Below the pieces are notes generated by a model, which was not told the DNA's origin, ran no database searches, and was given only the letters and a program-made list of their open reading frames with translations. Both the position numbers and the translations under genes were made by a program. DNA of 64,000 bases, from contig JAJVDF010000162.1 in assembly GCA_022410635.1 (NCBI GenBank), forward strand, positions 221,452 to 285,451. The letters are read 5' to 3'. Numbering within the stretch: position 1 is the stretch's first letter; every line of letters starts with the position of its first letter. This document shows, in pieces, positions 10,490-21,464 of the stretch. Source of the stretch: Tretioscincus oriximinensis. Its lineage: Eukaryota; Chordata; Lepidosauria; Squamata; Gymnophthalmidae.

Positions 10490-11145
10490 AAGCCTTTACT
10501 GTGCTGCTGTAATAAATCCAGCAAAGGGGCTAGTAGCACTTTGAGACTAACAGGAGAAAAATGAGTGGCGTAAGCTTTCGTAGACATATCTACTTCTTCA
10601 GATGCTGAGGGACTAATGTCAGGGTCATTAGTCCCTCAGCATCTGAAGAAGTAGACGTGTTTACGAAAGCTTACGCCACCCACTTTTCTNCTGTTAGTCT
10701 CAAAGTGCTACTAGCCCTTTTGCTGGACTTTCTAACTAGACTATCACGGCTATTTCTCTGAAATTGCTGTAATAAAATTAGTCATCATANCAAATTGTGC
10801 ATTTGCATGTCAAATGTGCAGTCTTTTAAAACAGACCTGCTGTTTTTCAGGGAACACATTTTCCAATATACTAAAGTGTGTTGTGCCTTCCAAGGTAGGG
10901 TCAATTTTCCTTTTTTGGAAAGAACCACAAGCATTCATCTTTTCAGAGATCTGTACAAGGTAAGCAACCACTGCGCATCAGAAGAAGGGCTGACACACAA
11001 ATCTAGAGGTGGGGAATTAACCCTTCAGTTGTGCAGCCTGCTTACGAAAAAGTATTTGATCAGAATACTAATGGAAAATGATTTCGCTGGCACTGGTGGT
11101 AGCACAGCAGAGCTCTGACAAGGGATCCAGAATGAACAAGGATCT
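10490..11145 (+). repeat. unnamed repeat, paralogue 2 (split by a fold-back element)
   Basis: Second copy of the block at 7575-8485, lacking the L1-like insert but carrying the fold-back element at 10517-10764. It aligns over about 350 bp downstream of the insertion. No coding capacity. Confidence 0.7.
10517..10764. mobile_element. fold-back/Penelope-like element, two inverted arms
   Basis: Two inverted arms meet near 10615. The left arm starts TCCAGCAAAGGGGCTAGTAG. The right arm returns as CTACTAGCCCTTTTGCTGGA and then runs on to ACGGCTATTTCTCTGAAA, so one arm is full and the other is truncated. It is flanked by an exact 12-bp direct repeat TGCTGTAATAAA (10505-10516 and 10765-10776). The inner part of the right arm holds CTGAAGA, a 6-bp stem (GTAGAC/GTTTAC) and GAAA (10643-10668), a hammerhead-like core. 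The class is inferred: Penelope-like elements show variable long target duplications, truncation and inverted copies. Confidence 0.7.
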
Positions 11146-12500
11146 CTCTCACACACACACNCACAGCTTCTGTGCATAAGAAAAGCAAAAACTGTTTAAA
11201 GATCAGTTAGTATAAATGATGATGAATTGCTTTGCCTTTTGATCATTCTTGATTACAAGAATCTGCATTATTACCATGCTGGCAGCTACAGCATTTATCT
11301 TCTATGCCTTTCACTTAACTAACATAAACATCAAAATCTTGAGATTTTGTCATTACAACAAATTCAACAACTTTATAAATTGAAGTTAGGAATTTTTGCT
11401 CCAATGGGCCATCAATAAGGCAGAGATTTAATTCAATGCCGCTTCTCTCTGTTTGGATGAGATCTTTCATGTTGTTTGTTCCNAACAATTTGGTGTCCTC
11501 AGCAATACAGGCCCCTAGGAGAATCTGCTTCTTAGGTTCCTCCATACAATTGCTTTTGTTCTGTGCTTTTTGTTCTTTAACTAGTTACTTATCTTTAAGA
11601 GGATCTGACCTTTGTGATCACAAGTTTTAAGTTTGCTTAAAAGTCTTTAGTGTGGGATTTTGACAAAAGGTTTTTCAATTTCTAAATCCACTGTTGTTAT
11701 CTGGCTTGCCTCTTTTTGCATGTTTGTAGTATAACTGGAGAGAAACGCTGCTTTTCAAATGTGAAACTGGTCCNTTGCTCTCCTCTGCCTCTCACAATGC
11801 CATTGGTTCCATGTGCTTAACATGTTGGTGTGCTCTGGGCTAAACCTCACTGCAACTGAAGGAATTGAGGTTTCATTAATTTGGAATAACAATCAGGGAC
11901 CTATTTCTATTCTATTGGCTTTCGNTTTCAATGTCCTTTTCACAGATCTTCTCAGGTTTCCAACAAACTACCTTCTGAGGCCGGCAGTGTTGTCTGCTAC
12001 TGAGTTATGTTGGAACAACATTTCTAGAATGACCAAGAATACAGTCAAGAATGAAACTGGCTTGTATTAAAGAAGCAGTAACACAGAGCCTTTCACACTT
12101 ATTGGTGCAATGATTGAAACCATTCTGGGCCTCTTCCTTNCACACCTACTGGTACAAAATAGAGAGGCCACTATGTCTCCTGCTAGTACACTTTATCTAC
12201 ATTGGGCAGAGCACCTACTGGTGATGGCAGCAGGACTGAAACACATCTTTGGGAGATAGAACAAAAATATCCCAGGGCACTGTGCACTCCCTACTGCACC
12301 CTGCACTCATCCATGTTGTTTGTTTGGGGCACAAAACATTATCTGGGAGGTATACTAAGCTGTATGGCACAGAGTCAGTCTCTTTGTATCCTAACCCTAC
12401 CTCTTTCCCTACAGCAATTGGTTAGTGATGCTTGTAGAGCAAACGTGGCCTATGTTGAATAAGATTTACACCCTAACTTCATTTGAAGAAAATGATTTTG
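11146..12500. other. intergenic, no recognised gene
   Basis: Holds a short (CA)n run at about 11149-11164 containing one N. Otherwise nothing recognisable. A few short open frames only. Confidence 0.45.
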
Positions 12501-12521
12501 CTAGACGTTATCATTCTTCTA

Positions 12522-12715
12522 TAGGATGACCAGATGACCCCTTTTGGGGGGGTTGAAAATCCGGTTTGGTGGTGCCTCCGTTTTTTCTGAGAAAATTTTT
12601 TTCAAAAAAAGTTTTTATTTATTTATTTTGATTTTTTTTTCCTCAGAAAAAACCGGGAGGCACCCCAAAATGGGTTTTCAACCCCCCCCCCAAAAGGGGT
12701 CATCTGGTCAGCCTA
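12522..12715. mobile_element. palindromic hAT-like MITE, copy 2
   Basis: Starts TAGGATGACCAGATGACCCC and ends GGGGTCATCTGGTCAGCCTA, with GGTGCCTCCG / CGGGAGGCACC arms and an A/T-rich loop. It is flanked by 8-bp TTCTTCTA on both sides (12514-12521 and 12716-12723). The right flank belongs to a degenerate ATTCTTCT tandem array, so this duplication alone is weaker evidence than at copy 1. Confidence 0.88.
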
Positions 12716-12800
12716 TTCTTCTAGCACATTCTTCTGTCACTTTTCTAGCACATTCTTCTATCGTTCTAGAACGTTCTTCTGTCATTCTTCTAGCACATTC
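12712..12800 (+). repeat. degenerate minisatellite (ATTCTTCTAGCAC-type)
   Basis: Five or so imperfect repeats of ATTCTTCT followed by AGCAC, GTCAC, ATCG or GTC. The motif also appears just left of the MITE (12513-12521), so the MITE inserted into or beside the array. Confidence 0.7.
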
Positions 12801-12918
12801 TTCTATCATCCACATACAACAGATTTCTAGAAGAAAACAATAACTGCCAGCTTCCTGTTTCTCTACTTCCTGACAGAATTTCTGTTTCCTGTTTTATGGA
12901 TTTAAGTTGTATTTCTCG

Positions 12919-13133
12919 TAGGCTGCCCAGATGATCCCTTTTTGGGGGTGTGTGTTGAAAACCCGTTTTTGGGGTGCCTCCCAGTTTTTTCTGAGGAAAT
13001 TTTTTTCAATAAAAGATTTTTTTTTTGAAAATATTTTTGTTTTTAAATTTTTTTTCCTCAGAAAAAACTGGGAAGCACCTCAAAAAAAGGGTTTTCAAAA
13101 CCACTACCAAAAAGGGGTCATCTAGTCAGCCTA
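12919..13133. mobile_element. palindromic hAT-like MITE, copy 3
   Basis: Starts TAGGCTGCCCAGATGATCCC and ends GGGGTCATCTAGTCAGCCTA. The arms carry GGGGTGCCTCCCAG and CTGGGAAGCACC, with a loop of T runs. Flanks ATTTCTCG (12911-12918) and ATTTCTGG (13134-13141) match at 7 of 8 positions, consistent with an 8-bp target duplication. Confidence 0.88.
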
Positions 13134-13141
13134 ATTTCTGG

Positions 13142-13690
13142 CTATTTTTCTATGCCATTTTTCCATGGTGACAAGTGCTTCTTATAAAAGTTTGGATGCC
13201 AGCAGCTTCACGAAGCCCAAATATGAAAAAGGTAGAACAGAGCTGTTGTTGTGCTGGTGGTGAGGCCTACTGGAAAGTGTAATCTGAGCATCAGGCAGCC
13301 TCTTCTGCTTCAATAATGGGAACTGCATGAGAATCCCATGCCGTCTATGAGATAGTGTGCCCTCGCCCAGGATGTGAGATCTCGTGCAGCCATTTTACTG
13401 GAAATAAAATCATATTGATGTCACGTCCAATATTTTCTTCCTGGAAAATGGTACCCAGGGTGATGTCGCTTCCTGGTGCACCCAGGAAGTGATGAGATTA
13501 CCCAGAGCTGTACCTGATTTTTGTGCTCCCTGCTCAATTTTTGGCTTCCAGGAGTTCCCATCATTGTTCTGACCAGCCTGCATTGGCTGACCTGCAAACT
13601 ACAGCTTGCAACACAAAATCAATTCTGAAGATTCAGAATTGTTCAGAATCAGATGATGAAGTTTAGCTGAGGGAAATGGTGGCAAAAATA
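13142..13690. other. intergenic, with a possible family D fragment
   Basis: The stretch 13425-13510 (ATGGTACCCAGGGTGATGTC, CAGGAAGTGATGAG) resembles the GGAAGTGATGTCAC-bearing family at 48845-49270. The rest is unrecognised. Confidence 0.4.
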
Positions 13691-13845
13691 AAGCTGACCA
13701 GATGACCCCTTTCGGGGGGGGGGGCGGAATCTGGTTTTGGAGTGTTTACACCACCCTCCCGGGGGGGGGACCATTTCCCCGGTTTTTGGTGAGGAAATTT
13801 TTTTTAAAAAAAATCTTAATTTTTTTTGAATTTTTTTTAGACGAA
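13691..13845 (+). mobile_element. palindromic hAT-like MITE, copy 4 (half)
   Basis: Left arm only: GCTGACCAGATGACCCCTTT, G-run, a diverged GGTTTTGGAG and GAGGAAATTTTTTT. The expected right arm is absent and unrelated sequence follows. A one-armed remnant, also altered by an inserted CACCACCCTCCC stretch. Confidence 0.75.
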
Positions 13846-14084
13846 ATTCACTGCACCAACCCAAGGATCTCTGGCAACCAGGGTGAGCTCCTGAAGGCAC
13901 CCTCCCCTCAGTAAAAAAAAAAAATTAAAAAATGTAAATTTCTGATGCACTACAAAAATTCTCATAGTTTAAAAGTTCTCACATACTTAAAAAAATTCTC
14001 ATATGCTTTACAGATTTCCTGGGTGGGAATTTCGGAGGGGAATGCATGTTGGTGGGTAATTTGCATATTTATTAATAGTTGAGT

Positions 14085-14225
14085 ATTATGAATAGGGCAG
14101 TGCCCTTTTGTACTGGTTTACGACCGTAATAAATACTGATTGATTGATTGATTGTATTATGAATATTATGAATATTATGAATATTTGAATATTATGAATA
14201 ATTTGCATATTTATGAGTATGCAAA
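14085..14225 (+). repeat. retroelement-like tail (TGAT)n plus (ATTATGA)n
   Basis: GGTTTACGACCGTAATAAAT runs into four TTGA/TGAT units, the way several non-LTR retrotransposons end. It is followed by an imperfect ATTATGAAT array up to about 14205. No upstream coding part is recognised. Confidence 0.45.
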
Positions 14226-15325
14226 TTAGCATAAATATCCCGGTTTGGGCCTCAGAAAATGTGGTCAGTCTAGAAAACATGCTAAGAGACTCCCATCTAA
14301 GTCTAAGGGTTTCTAGTACACTTTCTGATCCAGCCACTAACCAGTGTAGATTTACCCTACCTTATGATAATCTGAATTGTTCTATTCAAAATTGCTGACA
14401 CAAGCTGGTAGCAGCTTATGGGCATTTCAGATCTTTTTTTCACTCTCAGTCCTATTTGGGAAAGCCATAGATTGAAGAAGTGACCTTGGACATGCAAACC
14501 AGATGCTATACTGTAATTATTTAGCTGAACGGATTTCATCAAAGGCATGGGAGGGGAATCCATTTAACTTGATTATAAAAGCAAATGTATCAAATTTGTT
14601 CTCTTCTCTGCCAGTCCTGTATAGAAAATGAGATTGAAGATATATGATATCTGTATCATGCCAGACTTTGAGTGTATCTCTCTAACAAAAAATACTCTCC
14701 CAAGAAAGGTATTTCTGGAAACATTATATATGAAAATCTGCAAAAAGGATAGGGAAAATCACACTAAGCAAAGATTCACGTATGCAAAATATGTATGCTA
14801 ATGGAGTAAAATGTGTTTCTAAGAACTTCTCTATAAAATAATCAGAAATCAACTAATGTAGCAATGAAGAGAACTGAACTTTATATTGTTGGTGCAAGGA
14901 AACCATTGAAACAGGTTGGGCTGATTTGTCCATTTCTATCAAAAATGTGCAAAATTTGATTCACGTTCAAAAATTTAGTCAAAAGCATGTTCTTGTGAAT
15001 ATTCACACTGAACTGAAGATTCAGTTGTGCACATATCTAAAATAGATCCAACTGATCCAGTCTCCCAGTTGTGAACCTGCACAATTTCATCAAATAGTTT
15101 GCATTTGCTGTGTTGAAAAGAACATTTGTTCAATGGAAAACGCTTTTTGTTTATAAATGTCTTCGACCATAAGCACAAATACCACTTTGTTCAACTAATT
15201 CCTCATCAGTGAATTGATCAAGTTTGATGGTGAAACAAACACACAATTTTAATTTGTGAACATCCCAAATTTCTATTCATCATAGAAATAATTGGAATAT
15301 GTTATCACTGCCTTTAGAACTAGCC
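14226..15325. other. AT-rich intergenic, no recognised feature
   Basis: Nothing recognisable on either strand. Confidence 0.5.
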
Positions 15326-15329
15326 AGAC

Positions 15330-15747
15330 AAAGGCTGCATGCACATGACAACTTAAAAAACAGCTACAAAGCTATATTCCAGAATACAGCAATCATGTGT
15401 CCATGCACACCAAAACTGTACATTCCATGATCAATGCCCTAGTTCAATAATATCGCTCATTGATCTCGTGTCAGTGCAGTCCGATAATTGTTTTTTACTC
15501 ACAATAGCCAATAGAAACGACTGCTGTGTTCTCGCTTGTTTAACATCTCGAGTCTAATTTGTGCACANGCATGCAAATGCAAGATTACGAGGGTCCTCCG
15601 GAACAATGTCTGAATGTCCCAGCAGTAGTTTATTCTGGGAAAAATGGTGTTTATTGCAGGTTGACTGCTGAGAAATGCTTAACCCATGTGCTAGAGTCTT
15701 CNTCATAGCGCTCCGAACGAGGTATACAATAGCTGTGCGCATAAGAT
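15330..15747 (+). mobile_element. TIR element family A, copy 2 (inverted)
   Basis: Reverse orientation relative to copies at 9.5 and 27.9 kb. Starts AGGCTGCATGCACATGAC and ends near AGCTGTGCGCATAAG. Shared interior: AAGCTATATTCCAGAATACA, CAATAGCCAATAGAAACGAC, GTAGTTTATTCTGGG and CTTAACCCATGTGC. Non-coding, about 418 bp. Confidence 0.7.
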
Positions 15748-17020
15748 ATTGTGGCCTTCTTGAGTGCTGTAGAGAAAGAAAATCAGGATATGTAGACATT
15801 CCTTGGTATATCTTTATAATTTTCTCTTTTATTTGAATTAGCCTTTTATCAAGATTTTGAGGGAGAGGTGAATACTATCACAAAAATTAAAAAGAGAAAG
15901 AAAATCAATCAATCAATGAACAGACCTATTGTTTCTACAATTTGTAAGCACTTTTCTGTCTTTGTGTCTGTAATAACAACAAAAACACATTCATGTTCGT
16001 GTTCTTTCAGGAAAGCAATAAACGTCTTCTGCTGAAAACCTTGTTCTTGTAGTATTAATTTGATCATACAATTCTCCAGGACTGTCAATGCCAAAAAAAT
16101 ATCACAAGGAAAATTTAGCACCTTTTCACACTCACCTTGCTAATCTATATTAGTAATTCTGCAATTGCTTGTTTTGGGTTAGTTATAGCAAGCGGTGACT
16201 ACATTTAGTGAATTGGACCCTGTAAGAACCATACCAATATGAGTAGCAATGTGGATATGCAGTTCACGATCCAAATATTCCTTGCAGCTATGCCCACACT
16301 CTACTCAGATTTGGTCTATGTTTCATCAGTCATTGCTTGTTTCTGAACAAATGGCATTCATACAGTTGTCGTATTGATTAATTTAGATCACCATCTCCAG
16401 GCTACAGAATTCTTAATATAGATCTGCTCTGTTATACTACTAGTCCCATATAAAAGATGCAAACTGCAGATTATCAGGTAAGTGTTATAAGATCCCAAGC
16501 TAAAACCAGAAACAATATGTACTCCCTATGAATACAGCTCTCAAACCATTTGTGAATCTTGCAACGTTTAGTGCCATACACTCCACATTGGACTATTTGT
16601 CAGAATAACATAAAGCAGTGAATCAAATGCTTTTTAGGAGTCCAGATACCAAAATCCCAGTTTATAAATGTAATTCAGTTTGGAAAAATAAATACAGCAT
16701 TAAGCATTTTACAGACATCCAGCAATTTGACTGTTCAGGATTATTCAAAGACGATAAAGGGCATTCTAATAATATATAGAAAAGTTCTGTATCTAATAAA
16801 ACAGTTCATTTGTCTTGGAAAATCTAAACTCAACTAAAGCTATAGAACTATCTTGCTTTACTAACTAATTAGGCTTGAGTTAATTATAACTGATGCCAAA
16901 TGAAGTCTTCAACGAAAAACTATGGGTTTTTTTGTTACAGAACAGAGCATTCTTATTTATGAAACTAGAAGAATTAGCCCACTCTGTTATGGTAATGCAA
17001 CAGGTTCTAGCCCCTCCTTG
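15748..17020. other. AT-rich intergenic, no recognised feature
   Basis: No gene or repeat recognised. Possibly single-copy. Confidence 0.5.
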
Positions 17021-17024
17021 CTCC

Positions 17025-17165
17025 TATCCATCCATCCATCCACTCCCTCCCATTCCCCTTCTACTTGCTGCTTCTTTGTTTCGTTCCTTCCTTTCTGTTT
17101 TCCTTTTCTTCATCCATTCTTTCCTTTGTTCTTCCTTTTCCTCATTCCCTTCTTTCCCAATACTG
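17025..17165 (+). repeat. pyrimidine-rich low-complexity tract
   Basis: Imperfect CCAT and TTCC/TTCT repeats. They keep frames open through this stretch without coding. Confidence 0.8.
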
Positions 17166-17523
17166 GTCCAAGTAATAAACCCTGGTTATTCTGCTTTCCA
17201 TCTAGAGAACTGCCCATTTATTACTTCCCTCTGTTTTCTGTCTTTTAACCAGTTTCCAACTCAGGACTCTGGTCTCTGGAGGATGCCAAAGTTCTGATCA
17301 CTGTCATTGGTCATTATACCATGGAATGCTGAACTCTCCCACACGCCTTTTATTATTTCTACTATACTGCTTTCCTGTTCTGGGAAAGTACAATACTCAA
17401 AACATATTAACCCTCTGATTCAAAGGGAGCCCAAGATTCCTTTTGTTGTTGTGAACCATTCAGTTATTACCTTCCTTTTCCTTGTTCTTGAAAACTGGAA
17501 CTGTCTGGTCCTACTTTCCAAGG

Positions 17524-17572
17524 CATATAATATATTATATTATATATAATATAAAAATATTATATATACTGT
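17524..17572. repeat. AT-only tract
   Basis: Alternating ATATAATATATT-type sequence, capable of cruciform formation. Confidence 0.8.
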
Positions 17573-18115
17573 TGCTTCGAATAACATAACTTTAAATGTT
17601 CAAAATCACAAGCTGAACAGATTTTTTTATTTTAAAAAACTGTGTTAGGGTGCAAAAGCAACTATGGAAAAGCAAGTGTGTGTGCATGTGTGTGTTTGAG
17701 AAAATACACAATATAAAATTGATTGCAGATTTTGACGGGATTTAGAGGGGACAAAAATACCTTGGGATCTACGCAGAACTGGCTCAGGGCTGACAAGAAA
17801 AAGCAGGAGCAACCAGGAAGACATAGCTGTACATGCCCAGTCAGCTGTGATCCTGCAATCCTGCTTTTGGGGGCCTTCACATGCTGTTCATCTCATTGTG
17901 ATGGCATGACATACAGTAAGGACACAGGCAGCATTAAAACAGAGCACACAGGCATTTCGCCAAGCTTCTGGAAAAGATCTGCATTGGAGATTCCTCTTCC
18001 ATTGCAACATTTTTCCAGATGCATGGCAAAGCCCATGGGCATAGGGCAGTGAAGATGCTGCAACACCATGCCAAAGACCTGAAAAGTAAACACTATGTGT
18101 GCACACAGCCAAAGA
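17573..18115. other. intergenic with a small family B-like fragment
   Basis: A short stretch near 17810-17860 (ACATGCCCAGTCAGCTGTGA, TCCTGCAATCCTG) resembles internal family B sequence at 53.5 and 56.2 kb. The rest is unrecognised. Confidence 0.4.
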
Positions 18116-18117
18116 GA

Positions 18118-18772
18118 CAGAGGCTGCGTTCACATGACGAGATGAAAACCGGAATAAAGCTATATTCTGGAATATAGCAGTGGCGTGTCCTTTCACAAAG
18201 CTATATTGCAGAATATACAACGGTGTGTCTGTGCACACGTATTCTTGAATTCTCGTCGTACGCAGCTGGCTCCACCGCGTTGCTTCAGATGTGCCCTCCT
18301 TCCAGCGAGCCCTCCGACTGCTTTGGGGGGCTGCTTCTGGAGATCAGCTTGGCGAAACGAAGGGGAACATTGAGACGTCCTGTCAATCTCTCCACCTCCT
18401 CCTCCTCACCTCAGCCGAACCATTTGACAATGTCAATCTCCAGGCAGCAGCCCCCGAAAGCAGGCGGAGGGCACCCTGGGCTTAGGAAAAGGCGGGCAGA
18501 TTTTCCCACCGAAGCAAGAAGGCGGCGCCTCCTCTTGTCATCTCTCCCCTCCTGTCTCTTGCGCTAAAAATGTTCACACGGGAGAGGAAGGGGGATGGCT
18601 GCGAGATGACGGAGGTTCTCCGCAATGATGCCTGATTATCCCAGCAATACTTTATTCTGGGATAAATGACGTTTATTGCAGAAGGACTGGTGAAACACGC
18701 TTAACCCATGTGCCCTGACCTTCCTCATGTCGCTACAACTGAGGAATAAAATAGCTGTGTGAACACAGTTAG
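18118..18772 (+). mobile_element. TIR element family A, copy 4, with CpG-rich core
   Basis: Both ends match family A: the left from GGCTGCGTTCACATGAC through AAAGCTATATTCTGGAATAT, where a 30-odd-bp unit is tandemly duplicated; the right from GGAGGTTCTCCGC through TACTTTATTCTGGGATAAAT and CTTAACCCATGTGC to AGCTGTGTGAACACAG. The middle (about 18250-18600) is replaced by GC-rich, CpG-rich sequence absent from the other three copies. Flanks AGAGACAG and AGAGAGAT agree at 6 of 8 bases. The cargo may be a captured gene or promoter fragment (inference). Its open frames show no recognisable protein. Confidence 0.65.
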
Positions 18773-20580
18773 AGAGAGATAGAACAAGTGACTGTATTTG
18801 TCATAGGACTCAATCTATCATGATCCAGATGTTGACTTGCAGTACTCTACAACTATAGAATTGCAGATGTTGCTTTTTCTCATTTTCAAATGCGATTCCC
18901 CTGAAGTCTTCCAACTTCCCTAGTGGTTCTGCTTTTTCTCTATTGCCCATCTGCTTTGTGGCATTTACACTCAGATGCTGGACAGCGCCTTTTCCTTCCA
19001 ACCTATCGGAAGATCATTTTGTTCCTCTTAGCATTTCTTACTTTCTTATAGCTTCCTAACACCATGTTGCTAATCCCAGGCAATCTGCATGTTGCTTCAG
19101 TAATTGTTATTTATCTGAAGGGCACAGGTTCATCGGGGCAAATCAGAGAAATTACTGGCATGACTTGACACCAGGTTCCTAGCTAGAATTCTATAGTTTT
19201 TATTGTGACTTTGCATGTTAATGTAACAAATTTCTAAAAATCTGTGATAGATCTGGTCCATGGACTGCAGTTTACTGTCACCTCTACCACGTGCTTATGC
19301 AAATGCCTAGAATGTGATTTCCTCTGGATAATTCTTATCTTAAGCAAGACAGAATGTATCAGTGTATCTCAAGTGCAAGAGATTAGGGGCCATCTGATTA
19401 TAGAAGAAGATGGAGGAGTAGGAGGAGAATTGATTTCTATGCATTGTTTTGCCCAGCCCATACTAAGAAGCTTTTATAACCTTCTTCTCTTCACAACAGA
19501 CACCTTGTAAAGTATATGTGGCTGAGAGAGATCCAAAGAATTGAGACTAGTCCAAGGTTCCAGAACTGGCCTTAATACATTACAACCTTAATAGCTATTT
19601 TTTATTAAATTTGAGAAAACACATCCGCAAATATGTCTCCACTCCCCTCTACTTTTCTTCGCAGCTTTTTGTTTCTCCATAACATTTCCTGGTAACCTCA
19701 AGACGTTACATGCCCCAAAGTCATTGCTGGGCTCTTTTTACTACAGTTCCCAGCATTCTCAGCAAGCCGAGAGCCCATGAGCTTTTTACAGCTAGCCTGA
19801 ATTCACGTTACCAAATATCTTCATCAGGCCTGTATTTTGGCTGTATTTTGCCTATGAGCTGTAATTTTCTTTCTTACTTATTTTCTTATTTACTGGTATT
19901 TACTTTATTTATTTTACTCACCTTCTTCCCTAAGCTACTTCAGATTTTATAATAATAAAAACAATAAAAAAATATCAATAGCTATATTTTGCCTAAATAC
20001 AGCCTGCAGTCTTTTGTATTTAAAGGAAGTCCACTGCTGAATCAAGAAAAAAATGAGCTAACAAGAAACCGGAACCACAAGCCTTTTTAGTGAGTGGATC
20101 CGTGAGATTANGGGGTGATTTCTATATGATGTTGCCGGCAACTTGCTAAATATCCTTATCGAGAAGGCAGCCTAAGAGAGTACTAAATAAGAGTCCAACG
20201 TTTAACCATTGGACCAGACTGGATGGGATCATCGTGCCTCAGAAAGAACCAATGTATGACCTGAAGATCCTTTTGAATTCATTGCAAGGCAGTGGTATTC
20301 AGGGATGTTTGCCTTCCTCTTTGAAGGCTTTACCAACTTGGGTATTTTATGGACATGGANAACCTATGATCCATACTCTGGTAACTTCCAGACTAGACTA
20401 TTAGATGGTACTCTGCATGGGTCTAACTGTTCAAGACTGATTGGAAGCTAGGATTAATAGAGAATCTAGCAATTTAGATACTGATTGATACTTCTCACTA
20501 GATACACATCACATCAGTCTCAGAAGCAAATAGTCACTTGTATAAGGGAGTGTAAGAAATAAATGTTAATACTAATTTAA
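18773..20580. other. intergenic with a short L2-like tail
   Basis: A probable minus-strand L2 3' tail at about 19895-19965 (TTATTTATTTTACTCACC, TTCCCTAAGCTACTTCAG). Elsewhere no recognised gene or element. A 12-bp palindrome GTTGCCGGCAAC lies near 20140. Confidence 0.4.
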
Positions 20581-20584
20581 TGTG

Positions 20585-20925
20585 TTGAAATATATAAAAT
20601 TCTGAATGGTTTCATTTCTGAAAATCTGAAGAAACACCTTCTCCCGTCTAGACCTGCCTGAGAATGAAGATCATAAAGCGAATATATTCTTGTATTTTAT
20701 CACCCTCAAAGGTATGATATGGGATGGTGCCCAAGAGGGTTTTTTTCTGTTATTGTTCTTTCAGCTTTAAATAACCTCCCAGTAACACCAGTCGTATATG
20801 TGTCTGAGTTTGGGTTTGTGATTAATACGTGTCTCTTTACCAATTCAATTTTATTGTTCTGACCCACTCTGGAATTTGTGGCTGAAGGGTAAGATATAAA
20901 CACTTCAGTAAATAAAAACTAAGAC
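20585..20925 (+). mobile_element. L2-type LINE 3' fragment
   Basis: The 3' end GACCCACTCTGGAATTTGTG, GCTGAAGGGTAAGATATAAA followed by an AATAAA-type run is the plus-strand L2 tail seen elsewhere in the window. The coding part is too decayed to read. Confidence 0.55.
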
Positions 20926-21152
20926 AATGTTTTTTCCACCACAGTTCTTTTCAGGATGATTGGCATACTGCATATTTCATTTATATTGTTGTTTAATTAT
21001 TTTTNAAAAATTATTTAAAGAAGATTATTGTTTAAATAAAGAATTAATTTAAAACAACCAGATTTGTTTATTTAGAAATTTATTTATTTAGAAAGTATGT
21101 CCCAGGGCAGGTATGAACACAAGGATGCAAATGATTAAAATTTACTTTAAAA

Positions 21153-21464
21153 AGCAGGCAGGGATAGCTCAGTTGCTTAGGAATCCGTCTCTCGCCTGGG
21201 CAATGGGGTTTCGAAGCCCTGTGTTGGAAGTGGGGAGGGGTGAGCACCTTCCACTAGCCTGTAGCTCTAGCCAACCCAGCTATTCGAAAGTATGAATTGC
21301 AAGACATTGCAACTGACTGCAAGTAGATACATGGGAACCACAGAGCCTGGTGGGGAAGATAGAATGTGAGCCTTCGGGCAAAATATATCCTTGTAAGCCA
21401 TTTTGAGTCCCTTTGAAAGGTGAGAAAAGCGGGGTATAAGAACCAAGTTCTTCTTCTTCTTCTT
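21153..21464 (+). mobile_element. tRNA-derived SINE, (TTC)n-tailed, copy C
   Basis: Full-length plus-strand copy and the clearest of the family. Head GCAGGCAGGGATAGCTCAG with A box TAGCTCAGTTG, B-box-like GGTTTCGAAGCC at about 21205-21220, body GCACCTTCCACTAGCC, and 3' end TTTGAGTCCCTTTGAAAGG then GCGGGGTATAAG and about five TTC units. Pol III transcription would start at the head. It is not a functional tRNA: there is no acceptor pairing, and the B box carries an extra base. Confidence 0.92.

Noticed and set aside
12544..12843. 99-codon frame, and similar frames in other MITE copies (2516, 26514, 33419, 36299)
   Set aside because: They recur only because the MITE copies are related. The element has no transposase and the frames run through its inverted arms.
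16893..17297. 134-codon and 108-codon plus-strand frames
   Set aside because: Kept open by the TTCC/TTCT pyrimidine tract.
21153..21225. tRNA gene
   Set aside because: It is the tRNA-derived head of a SINE present in three near-identical copies. The B box has an extra base and there is no acceptor stem.
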